64,000 nt of DNA from Dryocola clanedunensis subsp. sulfonylureivorans. GTDB taxonomy: Bacteria; Pseudomonadota; Gammaproteobacteria; Enterobacterales; Enterobacteriaceae. Both the position numbers and the translations under genes were made by a program. Positions within the stretch are counted from its first letter, which is position 1; each line of letters starts with the position of its first letter. The notes under the pieces were generated by a model that worked only from the letters and a program-made list of their open reading frames with translations, was not told the origin of the DNA and searched no databases. Of this stretch, positions 20,592 to 27,719 are shown piece by piece. The stretch is from positions 62,001 through 126,000 of the forward strand of contig NZ_JAERMU010000011.1 in assembly GCF_016756775.1 (NCBI RefSeq). Direction: 5' to 3'.

Positions 20592-22727
20592 TTAGCCGAT
20601 CTGCCCGTTGCCCAGGTGTTTCACGCGGCGCTTAACTTCCTCCTGCTTGCCGGCGTTGAACGGACGGGCGTCCGGGCTGCCCAGGTAGCCGCAAACGCGA
20701 CGGGTAACGGAGACGCGAGCCGCATCGTGGTTACCGCATTTCGGGCAGGTGAAGCCCTTGCTGGTGCATTCGAACTCGCCGGTGAAGCCGCACTCGTAGC
20801 ACTCGTCGATTGGCGTGTTGGTGCCGTAATACGGAACGTGTTTGTAGCTGTAATCCCAGACGTCTTCCAGCGCCTGCAGGTTGTGCTGGATGTTCGGGTA
20901 TTCGCCGTAACAAATGAAACCGCCGTTAGCCACGGGTGGATACGGTGCTTCAAAGTCGATTTTGTCGTATGGGTTAACTTTCTTCTCAACGTCGAGGTGG
21001 AAGCTGTTGGTGTAATAGCCTTTATCGGTCACGCCCGGCACTACGCCAAACTCGGCGGTATCCAGACGGCAGAAGCGGTCGCACAGGTTTTCACTTGGCG
21101 TGCTGTAGAGGCTGAAGCCGTAGCCGGATTCCTCTTTCCAGGCATCCGTTGCCTGACGCAGGCGGGCAACAATCGCCACGGCTTTCTGGCGCAGAGCTTC
21201 GCTGTCGTAAACGTGCTGGTTGCCAAACAGCGCGTTAACGGTTTCGTGAATGCCGATATAGCCCAGGGAAATAGAGGCACGACCGTTTTTGAATATATCA
21301 GCCACGTTATCGTCCGCTTTCAGACGCACACCGCAGGCACCTTCCATATACAGGATTGGCGCTACGCGGGCCTTCACCCCTTCCAGGCGGGCGATGCGGG
21401 TCATCAGCGCTTTGTGTGCCAGCTCCAGACGGCTGTCGAGCAATTTCCAGAACGCGGCTTCGTCGCCTTTGGCTTCCAGCGCGATGCGCGGCAGGTTGAG
21501 GCTGATCACGCCGATGTTGTTACGGCCATCGTGGATCTGCTCGCCGTTCTCTTCATACACGCCCAGGAAGCTGCGGCAGCCCATCGGGGTTTTGAACGAG
21601 CCGGTTACTTTGACTACCTGATCGTAATTCAGGATGTCCGGATACATGCGCTTGCTGGCGCACTCCAGGGCCAGCTGTTTAATGTCGTAGTTCGCGTCGC
21701 CGGCCTTATGGTTCAGGCCGTCTTTAATGGCAAACACCAGCTTAGGGAAGACGGCGGTTTTACGATTTTTACCCAGCCCCGCGATGCGGTTACGCAGAAT
21801 AGAAGTCTGGATCAGGCGGGATTCCCAGCTCGTCCCCAGACCAAAACCGAAGGTGACGAACGGCGTCTGGCCGTTGGCGGTGTGCAGGGTGTTCACTTCA
21901 TATTCCAGCGACTGGAAGGCGTCGTAGCACTCTTTCTCGGTGCGGGAGAGGGCGTAGCCTTCGGCGTCCGGGATCTGCCACTCTTCGGCCGTTTTGCGAT
22001 GTTTTTTGAAGCTTTCGGTCACAAACGGAGCCAGCACTTCATCAATGCGGTTAATGGTGGTGCCGCCGTAGATGTGGCTGGCAACCTGGGCGATGATCTG
22101 TGCGGTAACCGCCGTGGCGGTAGAAATGGACTTTGGCGGTTCAATTTCCGCGTTACCCATCTTAAAGCCGTGGGTCAGCATGCCTTTCAGGTCGATAAGC
22201 ATGCAGTTAAACATCGGGAAGAACGGAGAGTAGTCCAGATCGTGATAGTGGATGTCACCACGCTCGTGCGCCAGCACCACGTCACGCGGCAACAAGTGCT
22301 GCTTGGCATAATGCTTGGCCACAATGCCCGCCAGCAGATCGCGCTGGGTTGGGATCACCTTGCTGTCTTTATTCGCGTTTTCGTTGAGCAGGGCGGAGTT
22401 GGTTTGTTCGACCAGGCCACGGATCTCCTGGTTTAACCGGCCACGTTTTTCACGTTCAAGATCGCGGTCATGGCGATATTCGATATAGGCACGGGCCAGC
22501 TGCTTGTAGTTACCTGCCATTAGCTGGTTTTCTACTGCGGTCTGGATCTCGCCGATATCCACCTGGCTGCGGCCTTCCATCTGCGTGCGAACGATATCTG
22601 CGACGCGGCCGCAGTAATCTGCGTCATCGACTCCCGCTGCTTTAGCTGCACGAAGAATGGCTTCTTTAATGCGCTCTGAAGTGAAAGGTACTTTGCACCC
22701 GTCTCTTTTCATCACATGCGGTGTCAT
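20592..22727 (-). CDS. nrdD: Anaerobic ribonucleoside-triphosphate reductase NrdD
   Basis: NrdD reduces ribonucleoside triphosphates to deoxy forms without oxygen, using a glycyl radical and formate. The 711-residue product is one shorter than E. coli's. An N-terminal ATP-cone (MTPHVMKRDGCKVPFTSERI) gives allosteric control; the C-terminal zinc site is ECYECGF...CPKCGNHD, and the glycyl-radical site RRVCGYLG puts the radical at Gly680. I start at ATG 22727 (GGAGAG upstream); an upstream frame to 22835 would be a non-conserved 36-residue extension running through a DnaA-box-like site. Two NrdR boxes and a possible FNR site lie upstream, as expected for a gene induced without oxygen and when deoxynucleotides are short. 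Confidence 0.97.
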   Translation of the reverse strand: MTPHVMKRDGCKVPFTSERIKEAILRAAKAAGVDDADYCGRVADIVRTQMEGRSQVDIGEIQTAVENQLMAGNYKQLARAYIEYRHDRDLEREKRGRLNQEIRGLVEQTNSALLNENANKDSKVIPTQRDLLAGIVAKHYAKQHLLPRDVVLAHERGDIHYHDLDYSPFFPMFNCMLIDLKGMLTHGFKMGNAEIEPPKSISTATAVTAQIIAQVASHIYGGTTINRIDEVLAPFVTESFKKHRKTAEEWQIPDAEGYALSRTEKECYDAFQSLEYEVNTLHTANGQTPFVTFGFGLGTSWESRLIQTSILRNRIAGLGKNRKTAVFPKLVFAIKDGLNHKAGDANYDIKQLALECASKRMYPDILNYDQVVKVTGSFKTPMGCRSFLGVYEENGEQIHDGRNNIGVISLNLPRIALEAKGDEAAFWKLLDSRLELAHKALMTRIARLEGVKARVAPILYMEGACGVRLKADDNVADIFKNGRASISLGYIGIHETVNALFGNQHVYDSEALRQKAVAIVARLRQATDAWKEESGYGFSLYSTPSENLCDRFCRLDTAEFGVVPGVTDKGYYTNSFHLDVEKKVNPYDKIDFEAPYPPVANGGFICYGEYPNIQHNLQALEDVWDYSYKHVPYYGTNTPIDECYECGFTGEFECTSKGFTCPKCGNHDAARVSVTRRVCGYLGSPDARPFNAGKQEEVKRRVKHLGNGQIG

Positions 22728-22750
22728 GATCTCTCCATTTTTAAAATTGG

Positions 22751-22836
22751 TTATCCACACCGGGCCGGCAGACACCGTTGCCTGATATAGATATGTTTTG
22801 CCAAAGACTTCCGAATTTCTGCCCCTGTTATCCACA
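22751..22836. promoter_or_regulatory. Two perfect DnaA boxes in the nrdD leader
   Basis: TTATCCACA, the strongest DnaA 9-mer, occurs exactly at 22751-22759 and again in the same orientation at 22828-22836, 77 bp apart, between the NrdR boxes and the nrdD start codon. A third, degenerate copy (TTATCCTGT) is at 22851. Whether DnaA binds here is not known to me. Confidence 0.5.
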
Positions 22837-22878
22837 GGTAATGCCCAGAGTTATCCTGTGGGTGCTGTTGCGATAATA

Positions 22879-22934
22879 GTCGATATATACAACATATGGG
22901 GGCAGGGTGCATTTTAAGGTCTATATATAGTGCT
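22879..22934 (-). promoter_or_regulatory. Tandem NrdR boxes of nrdDG
   Basis: Two 16-bp NrdR-type boxes: GTCGATATATACAACA at 22879-22894 and GTCTATATATAGTGCT at 22919-22934 (consensus ACACTATATATAGTGT). Starts are 40 bp apart, about four helical turns, as required for cooperative NrdR binding on one DNA face. They overlap the likely promoter. Confidence 0.75.
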
Positions 22935-22959
22935 TGCACCAAAGATGTTTGAACTTTTA

Positions 22960-22973
22960 TTGATGCAGGACAA
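22960..22973 (-). promoter_or_regulatory. Candidate FNR site upstream of nrdDG
   Basis: TTGATGCAGGACAA matches FNR consensus TTGAT-N4-ATCAA in 8 of 10 defined bases and lies upstream of the NrdR boxes. FNR activation of nrdDG is established in E. coli. The rest of the 22728-23128 gap has no gene that I can see. Confidence 0.45.
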
Positions 22974-23090
22974 AGTATTGCGGGCGTTGCAGGAAGGGTG
23001 CGGCGTCGGTTCGGAAAACAAATTTAAGCGCTGAATTTTTCGCGTAAATAGTCGACAAAAACGCGGGTTCGCGTGGGATGTGAAAAGAGC

Positions 23091-23121
23091 AGGGCGGACA
23101 GGCGCAGGCGCCATCCGCCGC
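23091..23121. repeat. REP-type palindrome after treC
   Basis: GGGCGGACAGGCGCAGGCGC continuing to CATCCGCC, a divergent member of the REP family, just 3' of treC. Confidence 0.6.
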
Positions 23122-23128
23122 TTGAGTT

Positions 23129-24787
23129 CTACTTCTGCAGCCAGTAAACCGCCTCATAAGGCCGCAGGCTGATTTCCCCCGGCTTGCCTGAGGCCTCAGC
23201 ATAGTTGCTCATCAGCACCTCCCAGCTGCCCTCAAAGGCATCCGGCTGCCACCACTGGTTATGGCGGCTGAGGTTTGCCGCGACCACCAGCGTCTGGCCC
23301 TGCCATTCCCGGCGGTAGCACCACAGATAAGGGTGTTCCGGCAGCAGATCCTGATAGCTGCCCCAGGTGAAGATCGGCTGGGCCTTGCGCAGCTTAATAA
23401 GCCGCTGGTAGGCATAAAACACCGAATCCGGATCGTCTACCGCCTTGCTGGCGTTGATCGTTTCGTAGTTATCGCACAGGTTGATCCACGGCGTGCCGGT
23501 AGTGAAGCCCGCGTTTTCACCGCTGTCCCACTGCATTGGCGTGCGGCTGTTATCCCTGGATTTACTGGCGAGGATTGCCAGCAGGTTGTCGCTGTCGCGG
23601 CCCTGAGCGCGCAGCTCCGCGTACATGTTATGGCTCTCAACGTCACGGTAATCAATGATGCGGCTGAAGTGGGGGTTGGTCATCCCCAGCTCTTCGCCCT
23701 GATAGATATACGGCGTGCCCTGCATGCCGTGCAGCACCATGGCCAGCATCTTCGCCGCCGGAACCCGCAGCTCCCCTTCGTCCCCAAAGCGGGAAACGAT
23801 GCGCGGCTGGTCGTGGTTACACCAGAACAGCGCGTTCCACGCCACGTTGTGCATGCCCTGCTGCCAGTGGCTGAAAATGGCCTTCAGCGCCACAAAGTCC
23901 GGCTCCGCCAGTGTCCATTTCTGCCCGCCGGGATAATCCACTTTCAGGTGGTGGAAGTTGAACGTCATCGACAGCTCGTCGGCGTTCAGCGCCGCGTACT
24001 GCTGGCAGTTATCGAGCGTGGTGGAGGACATTTCGCCCACCGTCATCAGCTCGCGGGGTACAAACACATCGCGGCTAAGCTCCTGCAAATACTCGTGGAT
24101 GCGCGGCCCGTCGGTATAAAAACGGCGGCCGTCGCCCCCTTCGATATCGTCCGGGAAATCCTGGTCTTTCGAGACGAGGTTGATGACGTCGAGGCGCAGA
24201 CCGTCAACGCCACGGTCCGCCCAGAACTCGCAAACCCTTTTCAGCTCGGCGCGAACCTGCGGGTTTTCCCAGTTCAGATCCGCCTGTTCCGGGGCGAAGA
24301 GATGCAGATAGTACTGGCCGCTTTCCGCATGCCAGCGCCAGGCGTTACCGCCAAATTTCGAGCGCCAGTTGTTCGGCAGCACGTCCGGCGTGCCGTCGCG
24401 CCAGATGTAGAATTCGCGGTATGGACTGTCCTTGTTAAGCGACTCGTGGAACCAGGCGTGCTGCGTGGAAGTATGGTTAAACACCATATCCAGAATGACG
24501 CGGATGCCGCGCTCGTGCGCACCGGCCACCAGCAGGTCAAAATCATCCAGCGTGCCGTAGGTATGGTCGATGGCGCAGTAGTTCGCCACGTCATAGCCGT
24601 TGTCCACCTGCGGTGAGACATAAAACGGCGTCAGCCAGATGGCGTCCACGCCCAGCAGCTTGAGGTAGTCGAGACGCTTAATCACGCCAATTAAATCACC
24701 GGTTCCGTTGCCGGTCGTGTCCTGAAAACTCTTCGGGTAGATCTGGTAGATGACACCATGCTGCCACCATGGAGGAGTTGTATTCAT
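23129..24787 (-). CDS. treC: Trehalose-6-phosphate hydrolase TreC
   Basis: TreC (alpha,alpha-phosphotrehalase, GH13) splits cytoplasmic trehalose-6-phosphate into glucose and glucose-6-phosphate. The 552-residue product matches E. coli (551). GH13 motifs are in order: ILDMVFNHTS (region I), DGLRLDVINL with the nucleophilic aspartate (region II), MTVGEMSST with the acid/base glutamate (region III), and FWCNHDQPRIVSR (region IV). AGGAAAG precedes the ATG. It follows treB in the same orientation after 56 bases, as one treBC transcript, controlled by TreR from the operator at 26330. Confidence 0.97.
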   Translation of the reverse strand: MNTTPPWWQHGVIYQIYPKSFQDTTGNGTGDLIGVIKRLDYLKLLGVDAIWLTPFYVSPQVDNGYDVANYCAIDHTYGTLDDFDLLVAGAHERGIRVILDMVFNHTSTQHAWFHESLNKDSPYREFYIWRDGTPDVLPNNWRSKFGGNAWRWHAESGQYYLHLFAPEQADLNWENPQVRAELKRVCEFWADRGVDGLRLDVINLVSKDQDFPDDIEGGDGRRFYTDGPRIHEYLQELSRDVFVPRELMTVGEMSSTTLDNCQQYAALNADELSMTFNFHHLKVDYPGGQKWTLAEPDFVALKAIFSHWQQGMHNVAWNALFWCNHDQPRIVSRFGDEGELRVPAAKMLAMVLHGMQGTPYIYQGEELGMTNPHFSRIIDYRDVESHNMYAELRAQGRDSDNLLAILASKSRDNSRTPMQWDSGENAGFTTGTPWINLCDNYETINASKAVDDPDSVFYAYQRLIKLRKAQPIFTWGSYQDLLPEHPYLWCYRREWQGQTLVVAANLSRHNQWWQPDAFEGSWEVLMSNYAEASGKPGEISLRPYEAVYWLQK

Positions 24788-24843
24788 AGCGCTTTCCTAA
24801 AGCTAAGGGGCCAGCAGCTGGCCCCGGTTACATCAAATTAAAC

Positions 24844-26262
24844 CTACACCACTAACAGCGTGCCCTGACGGTATTTGCGCTTGTACACCGCCGTCGTCAG
24901 AACAATCGGGATCACCACGGCAATCAGAATCGCGATGGAGTAAACCTCCCAGTAGCGCGGCTGAATGGACAGAATGCCCGGCAGGCCGCCGACGCCAATG
25001 CCGTTCGCCATCACGCCGTTCAGGCCGCAGAGCAGGCCCGCGATACCTGAGCCAACCATTGCGCAGAGCATCGGGAAACGGTACTTCAGGTTAATCCCGT
25101 ACATTGCCGGTTCGGTGACGCCCAGATAAGCGGATATCGCCGCCGGAACCGAAATTTCACGTTCGTTGTGCTTGCGGCTGCAAATGATCACCCCAACTAC
25201 CGCCGAGGCCTGCGCAATGTTAGACAGCGCGATCAGCGGCCAGACAGGCGTACCGCCCATGCTCTGAATCATCTGCATGTCGATGGCCAGCGTCGTCTGG
25301 TGCACGCCGGTAATCACCAGCGGCGCATACAGGAAGCCAAACAGCGCGGCCCCTATTGGCGCAAAGCTGCCGGTCATCAGGTGGCGCACGGCGAAGGCAA
25401 CACCGTCGCCAATCCAGCGGCCGAACGGGCCGATGAACGCGTGGGCCAGGAACACGGCCAGAATCAAAGAACACACGGGCACTATTACAAGATAGAGGTA
25501 ATCCGGGACTATGCGTTTAAGACGCGTCTCAATAAAGCCCAGCGCCAGGCCCGCCAGCAGGGCAGGAATAACCTGCGCCTGGTAGCCCACCTTCTCAATG
25601 GTGAACCAGCCGAAGTTCCAGACCTCCGGGATTTTGGTCCCTAAATCGTAGGCGTTCATCAGCTGCGGCGACACGAGCGTAACGCCCAGCACGATACCAA
25701 GGATAGGCGTCCCGCCCATTTTGCGCACGGCGGACCAGCAAATCCCTACCGGTAGATAGAAGAAAATCGCTTCGCCAATCAGCCACAGGAAGTCATAGAT
25801 GCTTTGCAGCGACGGGTGCATCTGCGCCAGCGTCTGGCCGTTGCTCATCGGCAGATCGCCAATCACGTTGCGGAAGCCGAGGATCAAACCGCCACTGATG
25901 AGCGCAGGCAGTAAGGGGAAGAAAATCTCCGCGAAGTGCGAGATAAGCTGCTCGTGCCACTTCATGTTCTGGCGGGCGGCCAGCTTCGCCTGCTCTTTGT
26001 CCGCCGTGTTGTGGCCGCTGGTGGCAATCAGCGCCTTATAGTAATCGCCCACTTCCGGGCCGATCACGACCTGGAACTGCCCGGCGTTGGTAAAGCAACC
26101 TTTCACCATCGGCAGATCTTCGATCTCTTTCGGTCGGGCAATCGCCGTGTTGTTCAGTACAAAGCGGAGTCGGGTAATGCAGTGGCTCACGGTGGCGATG
26201 TTTTCGCGTCCGCCGACCAGCTCAATTAGCCTGTCGATGTCCTGTTGTTTTACTTTGCTCAT
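24844..26262 (-). CDS. treB: PTS trehalose-specific enzyme IIBC TreB
   Basis: TreB imports trehalose and phosphorylates it to trehalose-6-phosphate, taking phosphate from a separate IIA-Glc (no IIA domain is present). The 472-residue protein has an N-terminal IIB domain with phosphorylated cysteine at residue 28 (SHCITRLRF) and a C-terminal IIC domain of about ten membrane segments with GPFGRWIGDGVAFAVRHLMT and GVTEPAMYGINLKY. I use ATG 26262 (MSKVKQQDIDRLIELVGGRE); a longer frame to 26361 would cross the TreR operator. treC follows downstream. Confidence 0.97.
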   Translation of the reverse strand: MSKVKQQDIDRLIELVGGRENIATVSHCITRLRFVLNNTAIARPKEIEDLPMVKGCFTNAGQFQVVIGPEVGDYYKALIATSGHNTADKEQAKLAARQNMKWHEQLISHFAEIFFPLLPALISGGLILGFRNVIGDLPMSNGQTLAQMHPSLQSIYDFLWLIGEAIFFYLPVGICWSAVRKMGGTPILGIVLGVTLVSPQLMNAYDLGTKIPEVWNFGWFTIEKVGYQAQVIPALLAGLALGFIETRLKRIVPDYLYLVIVPVCSLILAVFLAHAFIGPFGRWIGDGVAFAVRHLMTGSFAPIGAALFGFLYAPLVITGVHQTTLAIDMQMIQSMGGTPVWPLIALSNIAQASAVVGVIICSRKHNEREISVPAAISAYLGVTEPAMYGINLKYRFPMLCAMVGSGIAGLLCGLNGVMANGIGVGGLPGILSIQPRYWEVYSIAILIAVVIPIVLTTAVYKRKYRQGTLLVV

Positions 26263-26329
26263 TGTGGAATCCCGAGGTAAGGAGGAATGACCTGGCCGCA
26301 AGGTTACCGGGTAATGATTTTTGCGAAAA

Positions 26330-26362
26330 CGGGAACGTTCCCGAAATCGGGTGACGATCACA
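26330..26362 (-). promoter_or_regulatory. TreR operator and CRP half-site of treBC
   Basis: CGGGAACGTTCCCG at 26330-26343 is a perfect 14-bp palindrome with the central CG typical of LacI-family operators, 68 bases before the treB start. On the minus strand TGTGA (26358-26362 complement) just upstream is a CRP half-site; E. coli treBC is also under CRP. Confidence 0.75.
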
Positions 26363-26385
26363 ATAAACCTGCGATCGGGGGAGAA

Positions 26386-27330
26386 TTACTGAAGCGTGCT
26401 GGGGATAACGATCTGGCGCAGATCGCGGGCCTGGGTTACCTGGCCGATAAGCTGCAGTACCGCCTGACGCCCGGCTTCCGCATAGCCTGGATCGACGGTA
26501 ATGATTTCCGGGTGGAGGAACTTCATCAGCGGCGTGTTGCCGACGCTCGCCAGCTGGAGCGAAGCCTGGTGCTCCTGCAAATATTTGCTGGCGCCTAACG
26601 CGAGGGTATCGGTGGCGCAGAGCAGGGCGGTAGTCTCCGGCAGCAATACCTCGGCGACGTGTTCATAGCCCTGTTTCATCGCCAGCCCCGGCAGAGCCAC
26701 CTTCGGCGTCAGCCCGTGCTTTTTGCAGAAGGCGAGATAGGCCTCATGGCGACGCAGGCCCGTCGTTACGTCGGTATGCGGCACGCCGAGGAAGCTGATA
26801 TGGCGGTGCCCCTGAGCATAAAGTTTAGCCATCAGGCTGGTAATGGCACCTTCGTCGTCGTAGCAGACGGAGGCAAAGCCTTTGGCTTCCCGGGCCATCA
26901 GCACCATGGTGGCCTGCCACGGCTGGAGTATTTTTTCGCTGATGCCGGTGAAGCCGAAGAGGATCACGCCGTCGATATTGCGGCGCTTGAGCATGCCAAG
27001 ATGCTCCTCGACCAGCTCAGGATCGAACTGGCTTTCCATCATGATCGGATCGTATCCCTGTTGATACAGGCCCGGCAGCATGGTCTGCACCGCCAGGTTC
27101 TCCGACAGCGAATCCAGACGGGTGACGATGATCGCCACGACCTTATCGCTTTGCCCGCGCATGGCGCGAGCCGATCGGGAGGGGGAAAACCCTTCCTGCT
27201 GCATCACCGCCTCCACCCTTTCGCGCGTGCGGGCGCTGACGCCGCTCTCGTTGTTCAGCACGCGGGAGACGGTGGACTTGCCCACGCCGCTTAGTCGGGC
27301 AATGTCTTTGATGGTGAGGCGATTTTGCAT
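26386..27330 (-). CDS. treR: Trehalose operon repressor TreR
   Basis: LacI-family repressor of treBC; in E. coli trehalose-6-phosphate is the inducer. The 314-residue product has an N-terminal helix-turn-helix (LTIKDIARLSGVGKSTVSRV) and a periplasmic-binding-protein-like effector domain. Two in-frame ATGs lie at 27342 and 27330; I take 27330 (MQNRLTIKD) because E. coli TreR starts there and the SD AGGGA directly abuts the upstream ATG. The gene is separately transcribed from treB, with its own promoter region shared head-to-head with the mgtA control region. Confidence 0.95.
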   Translation of the reverse strand: MQNRLTIKDIARLSGVGKSTVSRVLNNESGVSARTRERVEAVMQQEGFSPSRSARAMRGQSDKVVAIIVTRLDSLSENLAVQTMLPGLYQQGYDPIMMESQFDPELVEEHLGMLKRRNIDGVILFGFTGISEKILQPWQATMVLMAREAKGFASVCYDDEGAITSLMAKLYAQGHRHISFLGVPHTDVTTGLRRHEAYLAFCKKHGLTPKVALPGLAMKQGYEHVAEVLLPETTALLCATDTLALGASKYLQEHQASLQLASVGNTPLMKFLHPEIITVDPGYAEAGRQAVLQLIGQVTQARDLRQIVIPSTLQ

Positions 27331-27414
27331 GTCTCTGGTCATTCCCTGAAATAATTAGCGTAGGTTTTATACATTAAAGTTGTCCATGCCAACAAACGGC
27401 AATGGGTAAAATCT

Positions 27415-27449
27415 GGTTTACGTTGGGTTTAGTTTCGCGGGCGTATTAT
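27415..27449 (+). promoter_or_regulatory. PhoP box and -10 element of mgtA
   Basis: A perfect PhoP direct repeat, GGTTTA-CGTTG-GGTTTA (27415-27431), lies 12 bases before TATTAT (27444-27449), the standard geometry of class I PhoP-activated promoters. Transcription should begin near 27456 under low magnesium. Confidence 0.9.
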
Positions 27450-27455
27450 ATCCGC

Positions 27456-27719
27456 ACTTTCGCTGCGCCTGAGGGCGTAACGAAGCAAACCCAAAATCTT
27501 TCACCGGAGGCGACATGGAACCCGATCCCAGTCCAGACCCTGTAATGACAGGAACCATCCGGTAAGACACCCTTCTTTGAAGTGATTGCCTTACCGGAAA
27601 CCGTAAGGCAGTGACCCTCTTGATGTCGATCCCTGCTGAATAAATTTGACCTGCAAGGTCGGCTTAGCCGTGCCCGCAGGACAGCCGAGCGCCGCTTCAG
27701 GCGACGCTAAGGGACTATT
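27456..27719 (+). ncRNA. mgtA magnesium-responsive leader RNA
   Basis: The predicted leader from about 27456 to the mgtA start is about 264 nt, the size of the Salmonella/E. coli mgtA leader that senses magnesium and proline through alternative stem-loops and Rho. A clear hairpin TGCCTTAC/GTAAGGCA (27587-27594 with 27603-27610) and GC-rich sequence near the mgtA start are visible, with the mgtL leader peptide in its first half. I did not fold it fully. Confidence 0.75.
27515..27565 (+). CDS. mgtL: mgtA leader peptide MgtL
   Basis: A 16-codon frame with GGAGG five bases upstream encodes MEPDPSPDPVMTGTIR. Its first five residues equal those of E. coli MgtL (MEPDP), and it keeps four prolines in the first nine residues. 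Slow translation of such proline codons, or ribosome destabilisation on the acidic-proline start at low magnesium, switches the leader RNA to let transcription reach mgtA. The C-terminal half differs from the Arg/Lys-rich end of the E. coli peptide. Confidence 0.8.
   Translation: MEPDPSPDPVMTGTIR

Noticed and set aside
20352-22436. Plus-strand open frame of 694 codons opposite nrdD/nrdG
   Set aside because: It is the complement of nrdD, whose identity is beyond doubt; no ribosome-binding site and no recognisable domain.
23261-24616. Plus-strand open frame of 451 codons opposite treC
   Set aside because: Shadow of treC with no recognisable domain and atypical composition.
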